DNA of 64,000 bases, taken from Ricordea florida (taxonomy: Eukaryota > Cnidaria > Anthozoa > Corallimorpharia > Ricordeidae). The stretch is from NCBI GenBank assembly GCA_949710005.1, contig OX453280.1, positions 14,422,258-14,486,257 of the forward strand. Direction: 5' to 3'. Positions 19,836-31,039 of this stretch are shown one piece after another. The position numbers and the translations under genes are program-made. Below the pieces are notes generated by a model, which was given only the letters and a program-made list of their open reading frames with translations, was not told where the DNA came from and ran no database searches. Within the stretch, counting starts at the first letter, position 1; each line of letters begins with the position of its first letter.

Positions 19836-21512
19836 TTGCAAATTCCCGCAAACGCTTCTCTTGCCCTTTACGCAATAACGGCGTTGTCCGCGAGCCTTGC
19901 CGTATACTACAGAGACGCGTGCAGGGTGCCGCACGCCTGTTTGAAAAAGTCCGGTGCTCTTCCCTACGTGGCTTGCAACGCGCCGTGCCCTGCCGCCGAC
20001 ACCGACGAGTTTCCCCTGGACCTTCGCAAATGCGAGTCGAACGCCACCGCGAGCGCACGCGGACACACGGAAGGCGTCCGCGGTGACACTTGGCTCGACG
20101 ACGGCTGCAGGTATCTGGGAGGAAGTTGCACGACTCGCTTTGCGCGGCGTTACCCGGGATGGTGCGTGCCCGCCGTTCGCGATTACCAAGGTCGACCGGC
20201 GCCTGCCACCAGATCGGGTACGTTGCACTGCCGGGAGGATTGCGGGCATGATTATGGCTACTTGGATGCGAACGGGAAAACGCAGTGCTCCTGCGCCCCC
20301 GGAGCAGATCCCTTCCCGCGGCCAGAGGATCGCTGCGACGAATATCCCGAGCCGACAGGCGTAGAGACGATACGCAACTGTCTGTGCAACGCCTCGTGCA
20401 AGGAAAAAACTTGTCCTTGCTTGAACGGCAGCGCTACCTTTCTCGTCCGTGCCATGAACACCAAGGACAGGTTTGCCCACGTTCGTTACCTGCGAGACTT
20501 CTCCGACCTAAGTCGGGTGGCGCCATGGAAAAACGGACGGTGCCCAAACGGATGGACGAGAAGCTTCGTCTAAGGCTACGGTAGATTGGCCATCGCCCGA
20601 GAGTACAGGCTGGCTCGCCTCTCTCGGGAAGCGACGTTTTACCAGACTACGACACTCAGGAGACTGCTGTGGCACAACGGTACCTGTGTCTGCGCTGAGC
20701 ACTGCACGACTCCGTTCCCGATGTTAGAGTGCATCGGCAGCAAATGGCGCGTCTACAAGCGCTGCAGACCCTTAGCCACGATCCTCCCGCCCGAGGATCT
20801 GAGAAACGTTTTGGTGGAGTTTTCCGAACCGAACGACGCGTTCTACACCGGCGAGGTCCACCGCGAGGCGACAATAATTAGCGGAAACGACGTCTCCTGG
20901 ATTTGTTACGAAAACTGGGAAAAGAACTGTCGCGCCGCACCTAGAATACCCTTGGCAGACGCACGCGACTACGCCTGCTTGGTCGAGTGTCCGTTGGATT
21001 CGTGTCCGTGCAACGTGTTGGCGTTCAGACTCTACAGGGCCATAAACTCGAGGAAAGCGATAGTGTCTCTGTGCGGGTTGGACGCCTTGGGTGACGCGAA
21101 GCTGAATAGCGTTTTTTTTTGTTCGACCGAAAGCGGTCCGCCTTGCCCGAACGGTAGCAAACCGGTCAAGTTGAACTATCTAGGCAGAAAGGCTCTCGCG
21201 CTCGGTTATCGGTATCGCATAGGAGCCCTGTGGTTAAGCGCATTGCCAGTCGCGCGTCCTTTGCACCACGGCGAATGCGTGTGCCTGGAAGGTTGCGAAA
21301 AAGGAAGACGACCGCGTTTGCGATGCAACGTCGAGTCCCCTTACACGGACACTCTAACGGAGTGCCTGAGCAACGATTACCTCGACCGCGACATAGGCGA
21401 CGCCATCGTTTTCGTACATCACGTAGCGGGAGTGCAATGCAAAAAGACCTCGAAACCGCTCTCTTACTGCAACGGTACCGCAACGGTTACCGGCATCAAC
21501 AAAAAAAGTTAA
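19836..21512 (+). pseudogene. large Cys-rich extracellular protein, in-frame TAA
   Basis: Two long halves (19836-20570 and 20574-21509) lie in the same frame, separated by one TAA at 20571-20573. The frame ends at TAA 21510-21512. Both halves have the same character: dense Cys (for example CREDCG, CSCAPG, CLCNASCKEKTCPC; later CVCAEHC, CLVECPLDSCPC, CVCLEGC) and many N-glycosylation sequons, so a disulfide-rich secreted or surface protein. The N-terminus is hydrophobic (LALYAITALSASLAVYY) like a signal peptide, but no in-frame ATG precedes it back to the TAA at 19818-19820, so the start codon is lost, non-AUG, or in an unseen exon. The internally similar Cys patterns suggest duplication. Family not recognised. 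Confidence 0.6.
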
Positions 21513-21706
21513 CGCGAGAACGAAGTTTTTTTTCGGCCAAGTCGTATACAATGTCATATAATTACGTCGCAACTCGCAATAGCTCCAGAGGTCGTCTCGT
21601 CTCACCTAAGACACGGGAAGCAAACGACAAACACAGAACCTTTCTCGCGGAAAGCTTTTGTTTTTTTGGAGTTTTCTTGTTTCCTTTTTATTTTTGCGTC
21701 CCTTTC

Positions 21707-21940
21707 ATGGAGTGGCTGCTGTGCACGGAGATTCTTCCCGATGACTTCGAGGTCGATATGCCGCCGCCAGCGCCACCACCACCGTTAAAGCCGGCTAAAA
21801 GTGACCACAAACGGGAGAAAGCGCGACTGAGCACCCGCGACGCAAACCTACGGTTGCAGGCCGCGTTTCAAAAACATCGGTTGACGCTTGCACCTTGCAA
21901 CGCTTTCATATCTATCGCGCCTATTTTCTGCCTAGCTTAA
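21707..21940 (+). CDS. possible 77-aa membrane-proximal / Pro-rich ORF
   Basis: From ATG 21707 the frame reads MEWLLCTEILPDDFEVD, a run PPPAPPPPLKP and a basic helical end, to the TAA at 21938-21940. Upstream in the same frame is a very hydrophobic stretch (FCFFGVFLFPFYFCVPF, about 21657-21706). It looks like a transmembrane segment plus cytoplasmic tail, which the Cys-rich protein just upstream lacks, so it could be that gene's C-terminus displaced by indels or splicing. Low confidence. Confidence 0.3.
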   Translation: MEWLLCTEILPDDFEVDMPPPAPPPPLKPAKSDHKREKARLSTRDANLRLQAAFQKHRLTLAPCNAFISIAPIFCLA

Positions 21941-22249
21941 CCGAAGTGATGGCAACGGGCGGACCCTTGCAATACCAAAGTAGTGAAGTGCAATGAAACA
22001 CGATACATTAAGAACAAAATACCACAGCAAGGAACTACGCACGCTTCCGTGAGCACACGCGTATTGTGTAGTTTTATTATTCTTTCATAGGGTACGAGAA
22101 AAACGCTTCTTCGTACGCACAGTCTCGGAAAAATGACAATAAAATAATAATAATAATAACAATAATAATAAATAAAAACATTACAAACAAAAAAAGACCC
22201 CAATGCGACTTCTTCTTGCTTCCTCGCACGCCTTTGATCCTCGGCAAGG

Positions 22250-22732
22250 CTAACGGTCTTGCCAATCTCCTTGGACCAGGCCCGCGAGGCGCGACGCCTC
22301 TCGATTGTACAGCAATTCCTTCGGCCCCTTGAAGACAAACCAACCCGTGACGGGAAAGAACGCGTACCAACTTTTAAGAGGAAAAATCTCAGGGTGATAG
22401 TTCATGCTGGGGCCGTTCGGCGAAGGCGACGGTTTCCACGAGGCATCGCAGTCGGCGCACCGATTCCAATCCTCGCAGCACGTTTCGAAGTACGCGTGGC
22501 CGCAAGCTCCCGTCAGCAAACGAAAGATCGTTTCGCAGCTACTGCAACGGAGGGACGCCACGCTTTTCATTCTCGGAGAATCCTTGCTACCGCCTCGCTT
22601 CTCCATCACGGCTCGCCAGGTTTCCACGGAAACGCTGCCGTCATCAGACAGAAAAGGCGGAGGCGACACGCGAAGCCGACTGGCGGGGTACCGTTCGGCC
22701 TCCTTAAAGAGACTGTTATTAGCTGACATCAT
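22250..22732 (-). CDS. small RING-type protein, one zinc ligand changed
   Basis: Open from tandem ATGs at 22732/22729 to TAG 22250-22252, about 160 aa. Centrally it has CSSC, then ACGHAYFETCC and NRCADC. This is a RING-like spacing, but the Cys expected after CGHxY is Phe, so one zinc site is probably impaired. The C-terminal part is Trp/Phe-rich (GWFVFKGPKELLYNRE). A TTTATT on + near 22073 gives a poly(A) signal; the roughly 300 bp from 21941 to 22249 hold otherwise only an (AAT)n run. The start codons coincide with the first base pairs of a 764-bp inverted repeat (22727), so the 5' end of the gene may have been cut by the satellite. Confidence 0.55.
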   Translation of the reverse strand: MMSANNSLFKEAERYPASRLRVSPPPFLSDDGSVSVETWRAVMEKRGGSKDSPRMKSVASLRCSSCETIFRLLTGACGHAYFETCCEDWNRCADCDASWKPSPSPNGPSMNYHPEIFPLKSWYAFFPVTGWFVFKGPKELLYNREASRLAGLVQGDWQDR

Positions 22733-23490
22733 TGACCTGTGTATTTGCCTCATTAACCTATCTATTTACCTGAATGCCTGATGGGCTTACCTTATTAGCC
22801 TATGTATTTATCTCATTAGCTGACGAATTAAGCTCATTATCCTATGTATTTATCTGATTAGCCCATCGACTCACTATACTTTAAAATTTGAGTGACTGAT
22901 TTGCATATGTATTTACCTAATTGGCAGATCCATTTTCCTGATTTGCCGATGCATTTAATGGATTAGCAGATGTGTTTACTTGATTAGCCAAATTATTTAC
23001 CTGATAAGCCTATGTATTTATCTAATTGGATGATGGATTTACCTGATTAAGATATGTATTAACCAGATTAGCCTATGTATTTAATTGATTAGCTGACGTA
23101 TTTACCTGATTAGACTATGCATTTTCTGATTGGCTGATAAATCTACCTGATTGGCTTATTTATTTACTTAATTAGAAGATGTTTTTACCTGATTAGCGTA
23201 TGTATTTAGGTGATTAGCCTATTCATTTACCTGATTACCCTACGTATTTACCTGACTAGCTTATGTATTTACCTAATTGGCCTATGCATTTACCTTATTA
23301 GCAGATGTATTAACACAATTGAGCCTTGTATTTACCTGATTAGCTTATGTATTTAGCTGATTAGCATATGTATTTAGCTGATTAGCCTGTTTATTTACCT
23401 AACTGGTTGATTGCCTTAACCGATTTGCTTACGTATTTAGTTGATACGCAGATATGTTGTTCTGATAAGCCTATGTATTTTCTTGATTAG
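22727..23490 (+). repeat. left arm of 764-bp inverted repeat
   Basis: The arm is composed of the 21-bp minisatellite and repeats in reverse complement at 24792-25555. Every stretch I compared was identical, including the non-repeat marker TCACTATACTTTAAAATTTG. Spacer 1,301 bp. Confidence 0.85.
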
Positions 23491-26400
23491 TAAACATATA
23501 GGCTAAGTAGATAAACCCATCAGGCAGTCAGGTAAATAAATAGGCTAATGATGCAAATACATGGGCTAATTAAATAAATGGATAAACTAATTACGTAAAT
23601 ATATAATCTAATCAGGTAAATAGATAGGCTAAACAGGTATATAAATAAGCCAGTCAGGTAAACCCAACGACCAAGTAGGTAGACACATAGGCTAATTAGG
23701 TAAATACATAGACTAATCAAATAGGCAAATATGCTAATCTAGTACATACATAGGTTAATCATGTAAAGTTATCAGGCAATCAGGTAAACAGACAGGCCAA
23801 TTAGGCAAATACATAGGCTAATCAGATAAATAAATAACTAAACTAATTAGATAAATATATAGGCTAATCAGGTAGATAAACAGGCCAATCAGGTATATAA
23901 ATAAAGCAATTAGGTAAACCCATCCGGCAGTCAGGTAAGAAGATAGGCTTATTAGGCAAATACATAGGCTGATTAGATAACTGGACAAACCTATTACGTA
24001 AATATATCATTTAATTAGGATAATACATAAGTTTATCAGGTAAATACTTAGGAAAGTCAAGTTAACTTATCAGCCAATTAGGTAAATACATTGGCTAATC
24101 AGTTAAACACACATGCTTATCATGTAAATACATGGTTTAATCAGGTAAATTCAAAGACCAATCAGGTAATTATATTGGCTAATCAAGTAAATACATAGGG
24201 TAATCAGGAAAATACATCTGCTAATCAGGTACATATATAGCATACTTAAATAAACACAACTGCTAAGTAAGTAAATACATAGGGCAATTAGGTAAATCCA
24301 TTAGCCAATCAAGTAAATACAAAGGTTTGTCAGGTAACTGCATAGGCTAATTAGTTAATTACATAGGCTAATGCTGTCACTACAGCTGTTAATCAGGTAA
24401 ATACATTTGCGTTTTAAGTAACTGCATATCCCAATGAAGAAAATACATGGGCCAATCACTCAAATTTTAAAGTATAGTGAGTGGATGGGCTAATTAGGCA
24501 AATACAGAAGCTAATTAGTCAAATACATCTGTTGATCAGGTAAATAAATCTACTAATCTAGAAAATACATAGGCCAATCAGCTAAATCCATCAGCCATTC
24601 AGAGATAAATATGCTAATTAACTAAATACGTAGGCTAATCTGTTAAATACATCTGGTAATCAGGTAAATAACAATAATCAGGTTATCGATTCAGGTAAAC
24701 AAATCTGCTAATCAAATAAATACTTAGGCCAATAAATTAAATCTATAAGCCAATCAGTTAAATAATTAGGTGAATGAGTTAAATAAACAGGCTAATCAAG
24801 AAAATACATAGGCTTATCAGAACAACATATCTGCGTATCAACTAAATACGTAAGCAAATCAGTTAAGGCAATCAACCAGTTAGGTAAATAAACAGGCTAA
24901 TCAGCTAAATACATATGCTAATCAGCTAAATACATAAGCTAATCAGGTAAATACAAGGCTCAATTGTGTTAATACATCTGCTAATAAGGTAAATGCATAG
25001 GCCAATTAGGTAAATACATAAGCTAGTCAGGTAAATACGTAGGGTAATCAGGTAAATGAATAGGCTAATCACCTAAATACATACGCTAATCAGGTAAAAA
25101 CATCTTCTAATTAAGTAAATAAATAAGCCAATCAGGTAGATTTATCAGCCAATCAGAAAATGCATAGTCTAATCAGGTAAATACGTCAGCTAATCAATTA
25201 AATACATAGGCTAATCTGGTTAATACTTATCTTAATCAGGTAAATCCATCATCCAATTAGATAAATACATAGGCTTATCAGGTAAATAATTTGGCTAATC
25301 AAGTAAACACATCTGCTAATCCATTAAATGCATCGGCAAATCAGGAAAATGGATCTGCCAATTAGGTAAATACATATGCAAATCAGTCACTCAAATTTTA
25401 AAGTATAGTGAGTCGATGGGCTAATCAGATAAATACATAGGATAATGAGCTTAATTCGTCAGCTAATGAGATAAATACATAGGCTAATAAGGTAAGCCCA
25501 TCAGGCATTCAGGTAAATAGATAGGTTAATGAGGCAAATACACAGGTCAATGATGCAATTTTCAGAATCCCTGTAAGCGGATAGGCTAAAACTGTGTATA
25601 CATAGGCTAATAAGGTAAACACATCTGCTAATCAAGGCCATCATAGTCCAGTCAGTTAAACCCATCAGGCAATCATTTAAATAGATAGGCTAATGAGGCA
25701 AATATATAGGCTAATCAGATAAATAGATAGCCTAATTAGGTAAATATATGGGCTAATCAGGTAAATAAATAGGCTAATCAAGTATATCATAGGCCAATCA
25801 GGTACATCCATAAGCTAGTCAGGTACATATGCTAATTAGATTATATACTAACCTAATTAGTTTGTCTTTTTATCTAATTAGCCTATCTTTAAGCCTATTC
25901 ATCTACCCCATTCGCCTAATTATGTAACTTATTGGCTTAAAGTTTTATTTTATTTGCCTTAGTATTTATTTAATTAGCAGATTTGTTTACCTGAATTTAT
26001 AACCTGATTATTATTATTTACTTGATTTTTAGATGTATGTAACAGATTAGTCTACGTATTAACTTGATTAGCATATTTGTTTCTGAGTGGCTGATGGATT
26101 TAGCTGATTGGCCCATATATTTTCTAGATTAGACCTATCTATTTGCCTAATACGACTATCTATTTACCTGATTGAGTCTTGGATTTACCTGACTGCCTCA
26201 TGGATTTACCTGACTGGCCTATGATGGCCTTGATTAGCAGATGTGTTTACCTGGTTAGCCTATGTATTCACAGTATTAGCCTATCCGCTCCCATGTACTC
26301 TAAAATTTGGATCATTGGCCTATGTATTTGCCTAATTAGCCTATCTATTTACCTGATTGCCTGATGGGCTTACCTAATTAACCTATGTTTCTACTTAATT

Positions 26401-27835
26401 GGCTGATGTATTTACCTAATTGGCTCATGTATTTAGCTGATTAGCCTATGTAGTTATCTGGTTAGCCCATCCACACAGTCACTTTGGCCAATGTATTTCT
26501 CTTAACTCGAATAAGCAGTTACTTGATTAGCAAATCTATTTACATGGTTAACAGCTGTAGTTAACGGATTAGCCTATATAATTAACTAATTAGCATAAGT
26601 CTTTACCAGGTAAGCTTATGTATTTACCTGATTGGCTAATGGGTTTACCTAATTGCTTTAAATATTTACTTACTTAGCAGATGTGTTTATTTAAAAAAGC
26701 TATGTATATCCCTAATTAGCAGATGTATTTTCCTGATTGGCTGATAAATTTACCTGAATTAGCTATGTATTTACCTGATAAACCTATGTATTTACCTTAT
26801 TAGATTATATATTTACGTAATTAGTTTAGTTATTTATCTTATTAGCCTATGCATTTGCCTAATTAGCCTATCTATCCACGTGATTGCCGGAAGGCTTACC
26901 TAATTGCACGTATTTATATACCTGATTAGCCTGCCTATTTACCTGATTAGCCTATGTATTTAACTAATTAGTTTATCTATTAGCTTATATGTTTGCCTGA
27001 TTGGCCAGATTTCCTGATAACTTTACCTGATTAACCTATGTTTGTACTTGATTAGCAGATATGCCTATTTTATTAGTCTATGTATTTACCTGATTAGCCT
27101 ATGCATCTACCTATTTGGCCGTTGGACTTACCTGATTTGGCCTACTTATATACCTGTTTAGCCTATCTATTTACCTGATTAGATAATATATTAATCTAAT
27201 TAATTTATCTATTTATCTAATTAGCCTATGTCTTTGCCTAATTAGCCCAACTATTTACCTTATTAGCTTATATATTTCCCCAATTAGTTTGTCTATTTAT
27301 CTAACAAGCCTGTATATTTGCCTAGTTAGCATATCTTTTTACCTGTCTGCCTGATGGGTTTACCTAGTTAGCCTATGTGTTTACTTGATTAACACTTATG
27401 CTTACCTGATTAGCCTATGGATCTAGCTGAATGGCTTATGGAGATACCTGATTGGCCTATGATATATTTGATTTGGCTATTTAATTACCTTATTGGCTTA
27501 TATATTTACCTAATTAGTTTATCTCTTTATTTGATTAGCCAATGTATTTGCCTAATTAGCCTATCTATTTACCCGATTGCCTGGTTGATTTACCTGACTG
27601 GCCTATGATGGCCTTGATTAGCAGATGTGTCTACCTTATTAGCTTATTTGTTCACAGTATTAGCCTCTCCGCTCACAAGTACTCTGAAAGCTGCATCATT
27701 AGCCTATGTATTTGCCTGACTAGCCATTGTATTTACCTGATTAGGCTGTGTATTTTCCTGATAAGGAGGCAGGGGTTACCTGCTTAGCTCATGCATTTAC
27801 TCGATTAACGTAGATTTGTGTTAGTAGGTATAGAT
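22733..27835. repeat. 21-bp AT-rich minisatellite, first block
   Basis: Degenerate head-to-tail copies of about 21 bp, core TTAGCCTATGTATTTACC, fill 5.1 kb. Orientation is forward to about 23490, reverse to about 25840, then forward to about 27835. Marker segments such as CCACTCAC(T)AGTACTCTGAAA recur at irregular intervals, showing higher-order duplication. Reading frames here translate as runs of Ile/Tyr/Leu/Ser and are not genes. Confidence 0.9.
24792..25555 (-). repeat. right arm of 764-bp inverted repeat
   Basis: Reverse complement of 22727-23490 with equal length. It begins CTAATCAAGAAAATACAT and ends CAATGATG. The sequence diverges immediately outside both arm ends. Confidence 0.85.
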
Positions 27836-28860
27836 GTGAAGTTATTGCGTGAAACAAACAAAATCTCCTTAGTGTTTAAAGGGAAGTGAAGAGCATGTCA
27901 CTACAAAATAATGGAAAGCACCTGATGAAATGCATCTGCGCGGAATGTGGAGCAGGGAAAGTACGTTCATTTGTGAATAACATATGGATTAGACTTTGAC
28001 AACTGATCTTTTATTGTGTAGACTCTATATGCCTTTCGCGAGGGCTAGGCTTACACGGATTGGCTATTGATTTATTGGTGACCCACCAGTCCTGAGTAAC
28101 GAGCTAACAACCCTTTGCGTCAGCATAGTCCGATCACCTGTCCTTAACACCTTCTGTCATGATCATTTCGTGCAACTAAGATACCAACATACAACCTGCT
28201 GATGTCTATGTCGGCGACTTAGTAAGAGCAAAATTGAAAGCTCATGAGAAATACCTCGTGATCAGCGTCCGTGAGGATCTTTCTTGTGAGCTCCAGAAGT
28301 TCACACCTCTCAGTTTCGCAGCAAAGTCAACTAGGTGCCTATCTCCAAATGTTATCCAGTGGCCTCAACATTTTTGGCTAAGCCCCCCTAGGGTCCAGTT
28401 CGTGGTTCCCTGTGAAAACCTCACGGTTCCACCACCTGTGCATGACTTTATACCATCCCAGGGGCTTCCATTCAATACTTGCAGCCATTGTCCCACCAGC
28501 CTGCTCTGAAGCCTCTACTCCTGACTGCTCGGTTATTTTTGATGCACCACGTGAATCTGTTGCTGTCGTTATTGTCCGCAAGCTGGGACGTGCTCGCATT
28601 GATCCTTATCCCTTCACTTTACAGGTGTTCTTTTCTCTTAGTGTTTATATTTAGACGGACAAAACCTAGGAGCAAAAGACTGTACTGGTTGTGTGTATTT
28701 TAGTTGCTTTTTCCTATCGTTGTTCTAGTTTAAGCTCTGTTTGTTTCTATATCTAGTCATTTATCTTTGCAGGCACCCTTTGTTTACTTCAAAACTTAAA
28801 TGCTAGGTCATAGAGTGAGAGCTAGGTGGCAACCACATCACTACGTTATTTCCGTTGTCT
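27836..28860. other. low-copy spacer with retroelement relic
   Basis: About 1 kb between two satellite families, without an intact gene. It holds a degraded coding relic at about 28190-28400 (listed separately). Several short frames (28234-28509, 28479-28703) have no recognisable content. Confidence 0.5.
28190..28400 (+). pseudogene. possible retrotransposon pol C-terminal relic
   Basis: With frame changes the segment reads VYVGDLVRAKLKAHEKYLV and, further on, SVREDLSCELQKFT, then a region like a truncated LRSK...YPV. This resembles the short domain found after integrase in some LTR-retrotransposon Pol proteins. Heavily decayed. The match is from pattern memory only. Confidence 0.3.
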
Positions 28861-31008
28861 GCCCAACTTCCTACTTCTGTTTCCACACAGATGTTGACAT
28901 TATATTACTTTACTAGAAAGTCTATCACATTGTTAGTTTTGACGTCTTACACTGCAAATGTTACTATTTCTATTAAGCGCGTATCCGAAACCAGTTTTCA
29001 CTTTAGTATTACAGAAATAAAATGGCGCCGGAAAAGTAGTAAAGGAAATGCATTTCGGCAAAGAGCAATAACGTAGCTGCTATTTGTTGAGCGTGAGACA
29101 TGCTACTTGTGTTTACACACAAAGGGTGACATTCTATGACTTTTGTAGAAAGTCTTTTACATTGTTGGTTTTGGATTGTTGAAACTCTGAATGACATTAT
29201 TTGGATCGGGCACTTTATAGAATTCATGTTTTCAGCTAAATATCATTGAAATAAATTGTTGCCGGGCAAATAATAAAAGGGACGCATTTCCGTGCAGCGC
29301 AATAACGTAGCTGATATTTGTTGTGTGTTCAACTTGTTACTACTCTTTTCACACAAAGGGTGACATTCCATGACTCTTGTAGAAAGTCTCTTACACTGAT
29401 GGGTTAAACTCTGAATGACATTATTAGCATTAAGCATTTAAAAATTCATGTTCTTAGTTTAATATCACAAAAATAAAATGTTACAGGACAAATCGTGAAG
29501 GGGAAGAATTTCCCCACAGCGCAATAATGCAGCTGCTATTTGCTATGTGTGCAACTTGCTACTTCTGTTTCTACACAAAGGGTGACATTCAACGACTTTT
29601 GAAGACTTTTTGTGTGCAACTTTGCTACTTCTGTTTCCACACAAAGGGTGACATTCTAAGACTTTCGATGCTTAAAATTCTGAATGACATTATTTGCATT
29701 GGGCACTTTTCTGAAACCATGTTGTCACATTGGTATCACAGAAATGAAATGTTGCAGGACAAATCGTGAGAGGGACGCACTTTCGTGCAGCGTGGTAACG
29801 TAGCTGCTTCCGGTTGTGTGTGCAACTTTTTACATCTTTCTACACAAATGGTTACATTCTATGACTATTCTAGCAAGTGTATCACATTGTTGATTTTGGT
29901 AGGTTTTTACTGCGAATGACATAGTTTGCAGTATAAAACATCGAAAATTGACAATGTAATAGACTTTCTAGAAACGTGGTAGAATGCCACCCTTTGTGTT
30001 GAAACACAAGTAAAAAGGTGCACACACAACAAGTAGCTGCTACAATATTGAGTTTCACGAAAATGCGTCCCCTTTACGATTTGTTTTGCAACATTTTATT
30101 TTTGTAAGATTAAATTACAAACAAGGTTTAAAAAAACTGCACAGGGCAAATAATGTCATTGGCAGTTTAAGCCATCAAAAACCAACATATTGACAGACTT
30201 TCTAAAAAAGTGGTAGAATGTCGCCATTTGTGTGGAAACAGAAGAAACTTGTGGCACACACAACCAATAGCAGCTACGTTATTGAGTTGTACGAAAATGC
30301 GTCGTGTTTACGATTTGTTTTCCAACATTTTATTTTTGTAAGATTAAATTAAAAACAAGGTTCTTAAGAAGTGCCAATGTAAGTAATGTCATTTGCAGTT
30401 CAAGCTATAAAAAAGCAACAATGTGGAAGACTTTCTACAAAAACCATAGAATGTCAGCATTTGTTTGAAAACAGAAGTAGCAAGGTAAACGCACAACAAA
30501 TAGCAGCTACGTTATTGCGTTGTACGGAAATAAGTCCCCCTTACTATTTGTTTTGCAACATTTTATTTCTGTATTATTAAATTGAAAACAAGTTTTCAAA
30601 GAATTGCACAATGCAAATAATGCTATTTGCAGTATGGAATATCGAAAACTAAGGATGTCATAGTCTTTCTACAAAAGTGGTAGAGTGTTTACCTTTTTTG
30701 TGTGGAAACAGAAGCAACAAATTGTCCACGCAACAAATCGCAGCTACCTTATTGATCTGTACGGAAATGCGTCTCCTTTGCAACTTCTCTTGTAACATTT
30801 CAATTTATATATTTCATTTATTTTTAATGAAATACAAGGTTTCTGAGAAGTGCTTACTACAAATAATGTCATTGGCAGTACAAAGCTACCAAAACCATTA
30901 TTGTGGTAAACTTTCCACGAAAGTCATAGAATGTTAGCGTTTGATAATAGAAGTAGTAAGTTGCACACACAACAAATAACAACTATGCTATTGCGATCCA
31001 CGGAAATG
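28861..31008. repeat. second satellite, ~260-bp units in inverted halves
   Basis: Units carry TGCTACTTCTGTTTCCACAC, AAAGGGTGACATTC, GTAGAAAGTC, then GAATGACATTATTTGCA. They run forward to about 29930 and in reverse complement from there to about 31008, so the array is head to head around 29.93 kb. A short piece resumes at 34005-34030 after the inserted 2,996-bp element. Confidence 0.8.
31001..31008 (+). repeat. target-site duplication, left
   Basis: CGGAAATG directly precedes the element at 31009 and is repeated at 34005-34012 directly after it. Confidence 0.8.
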
Positions 31009-31039
31009 GGTAATAGGTCCATGATAACCGTCACGAATA

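Noticed and set aside
19797..20480. Antisense frame of 227 codons over the Cys-rich protein
   Set aside because: No domain, and the plus strand carries the patterned Cys and sequons; this is a GC-driven shadow.
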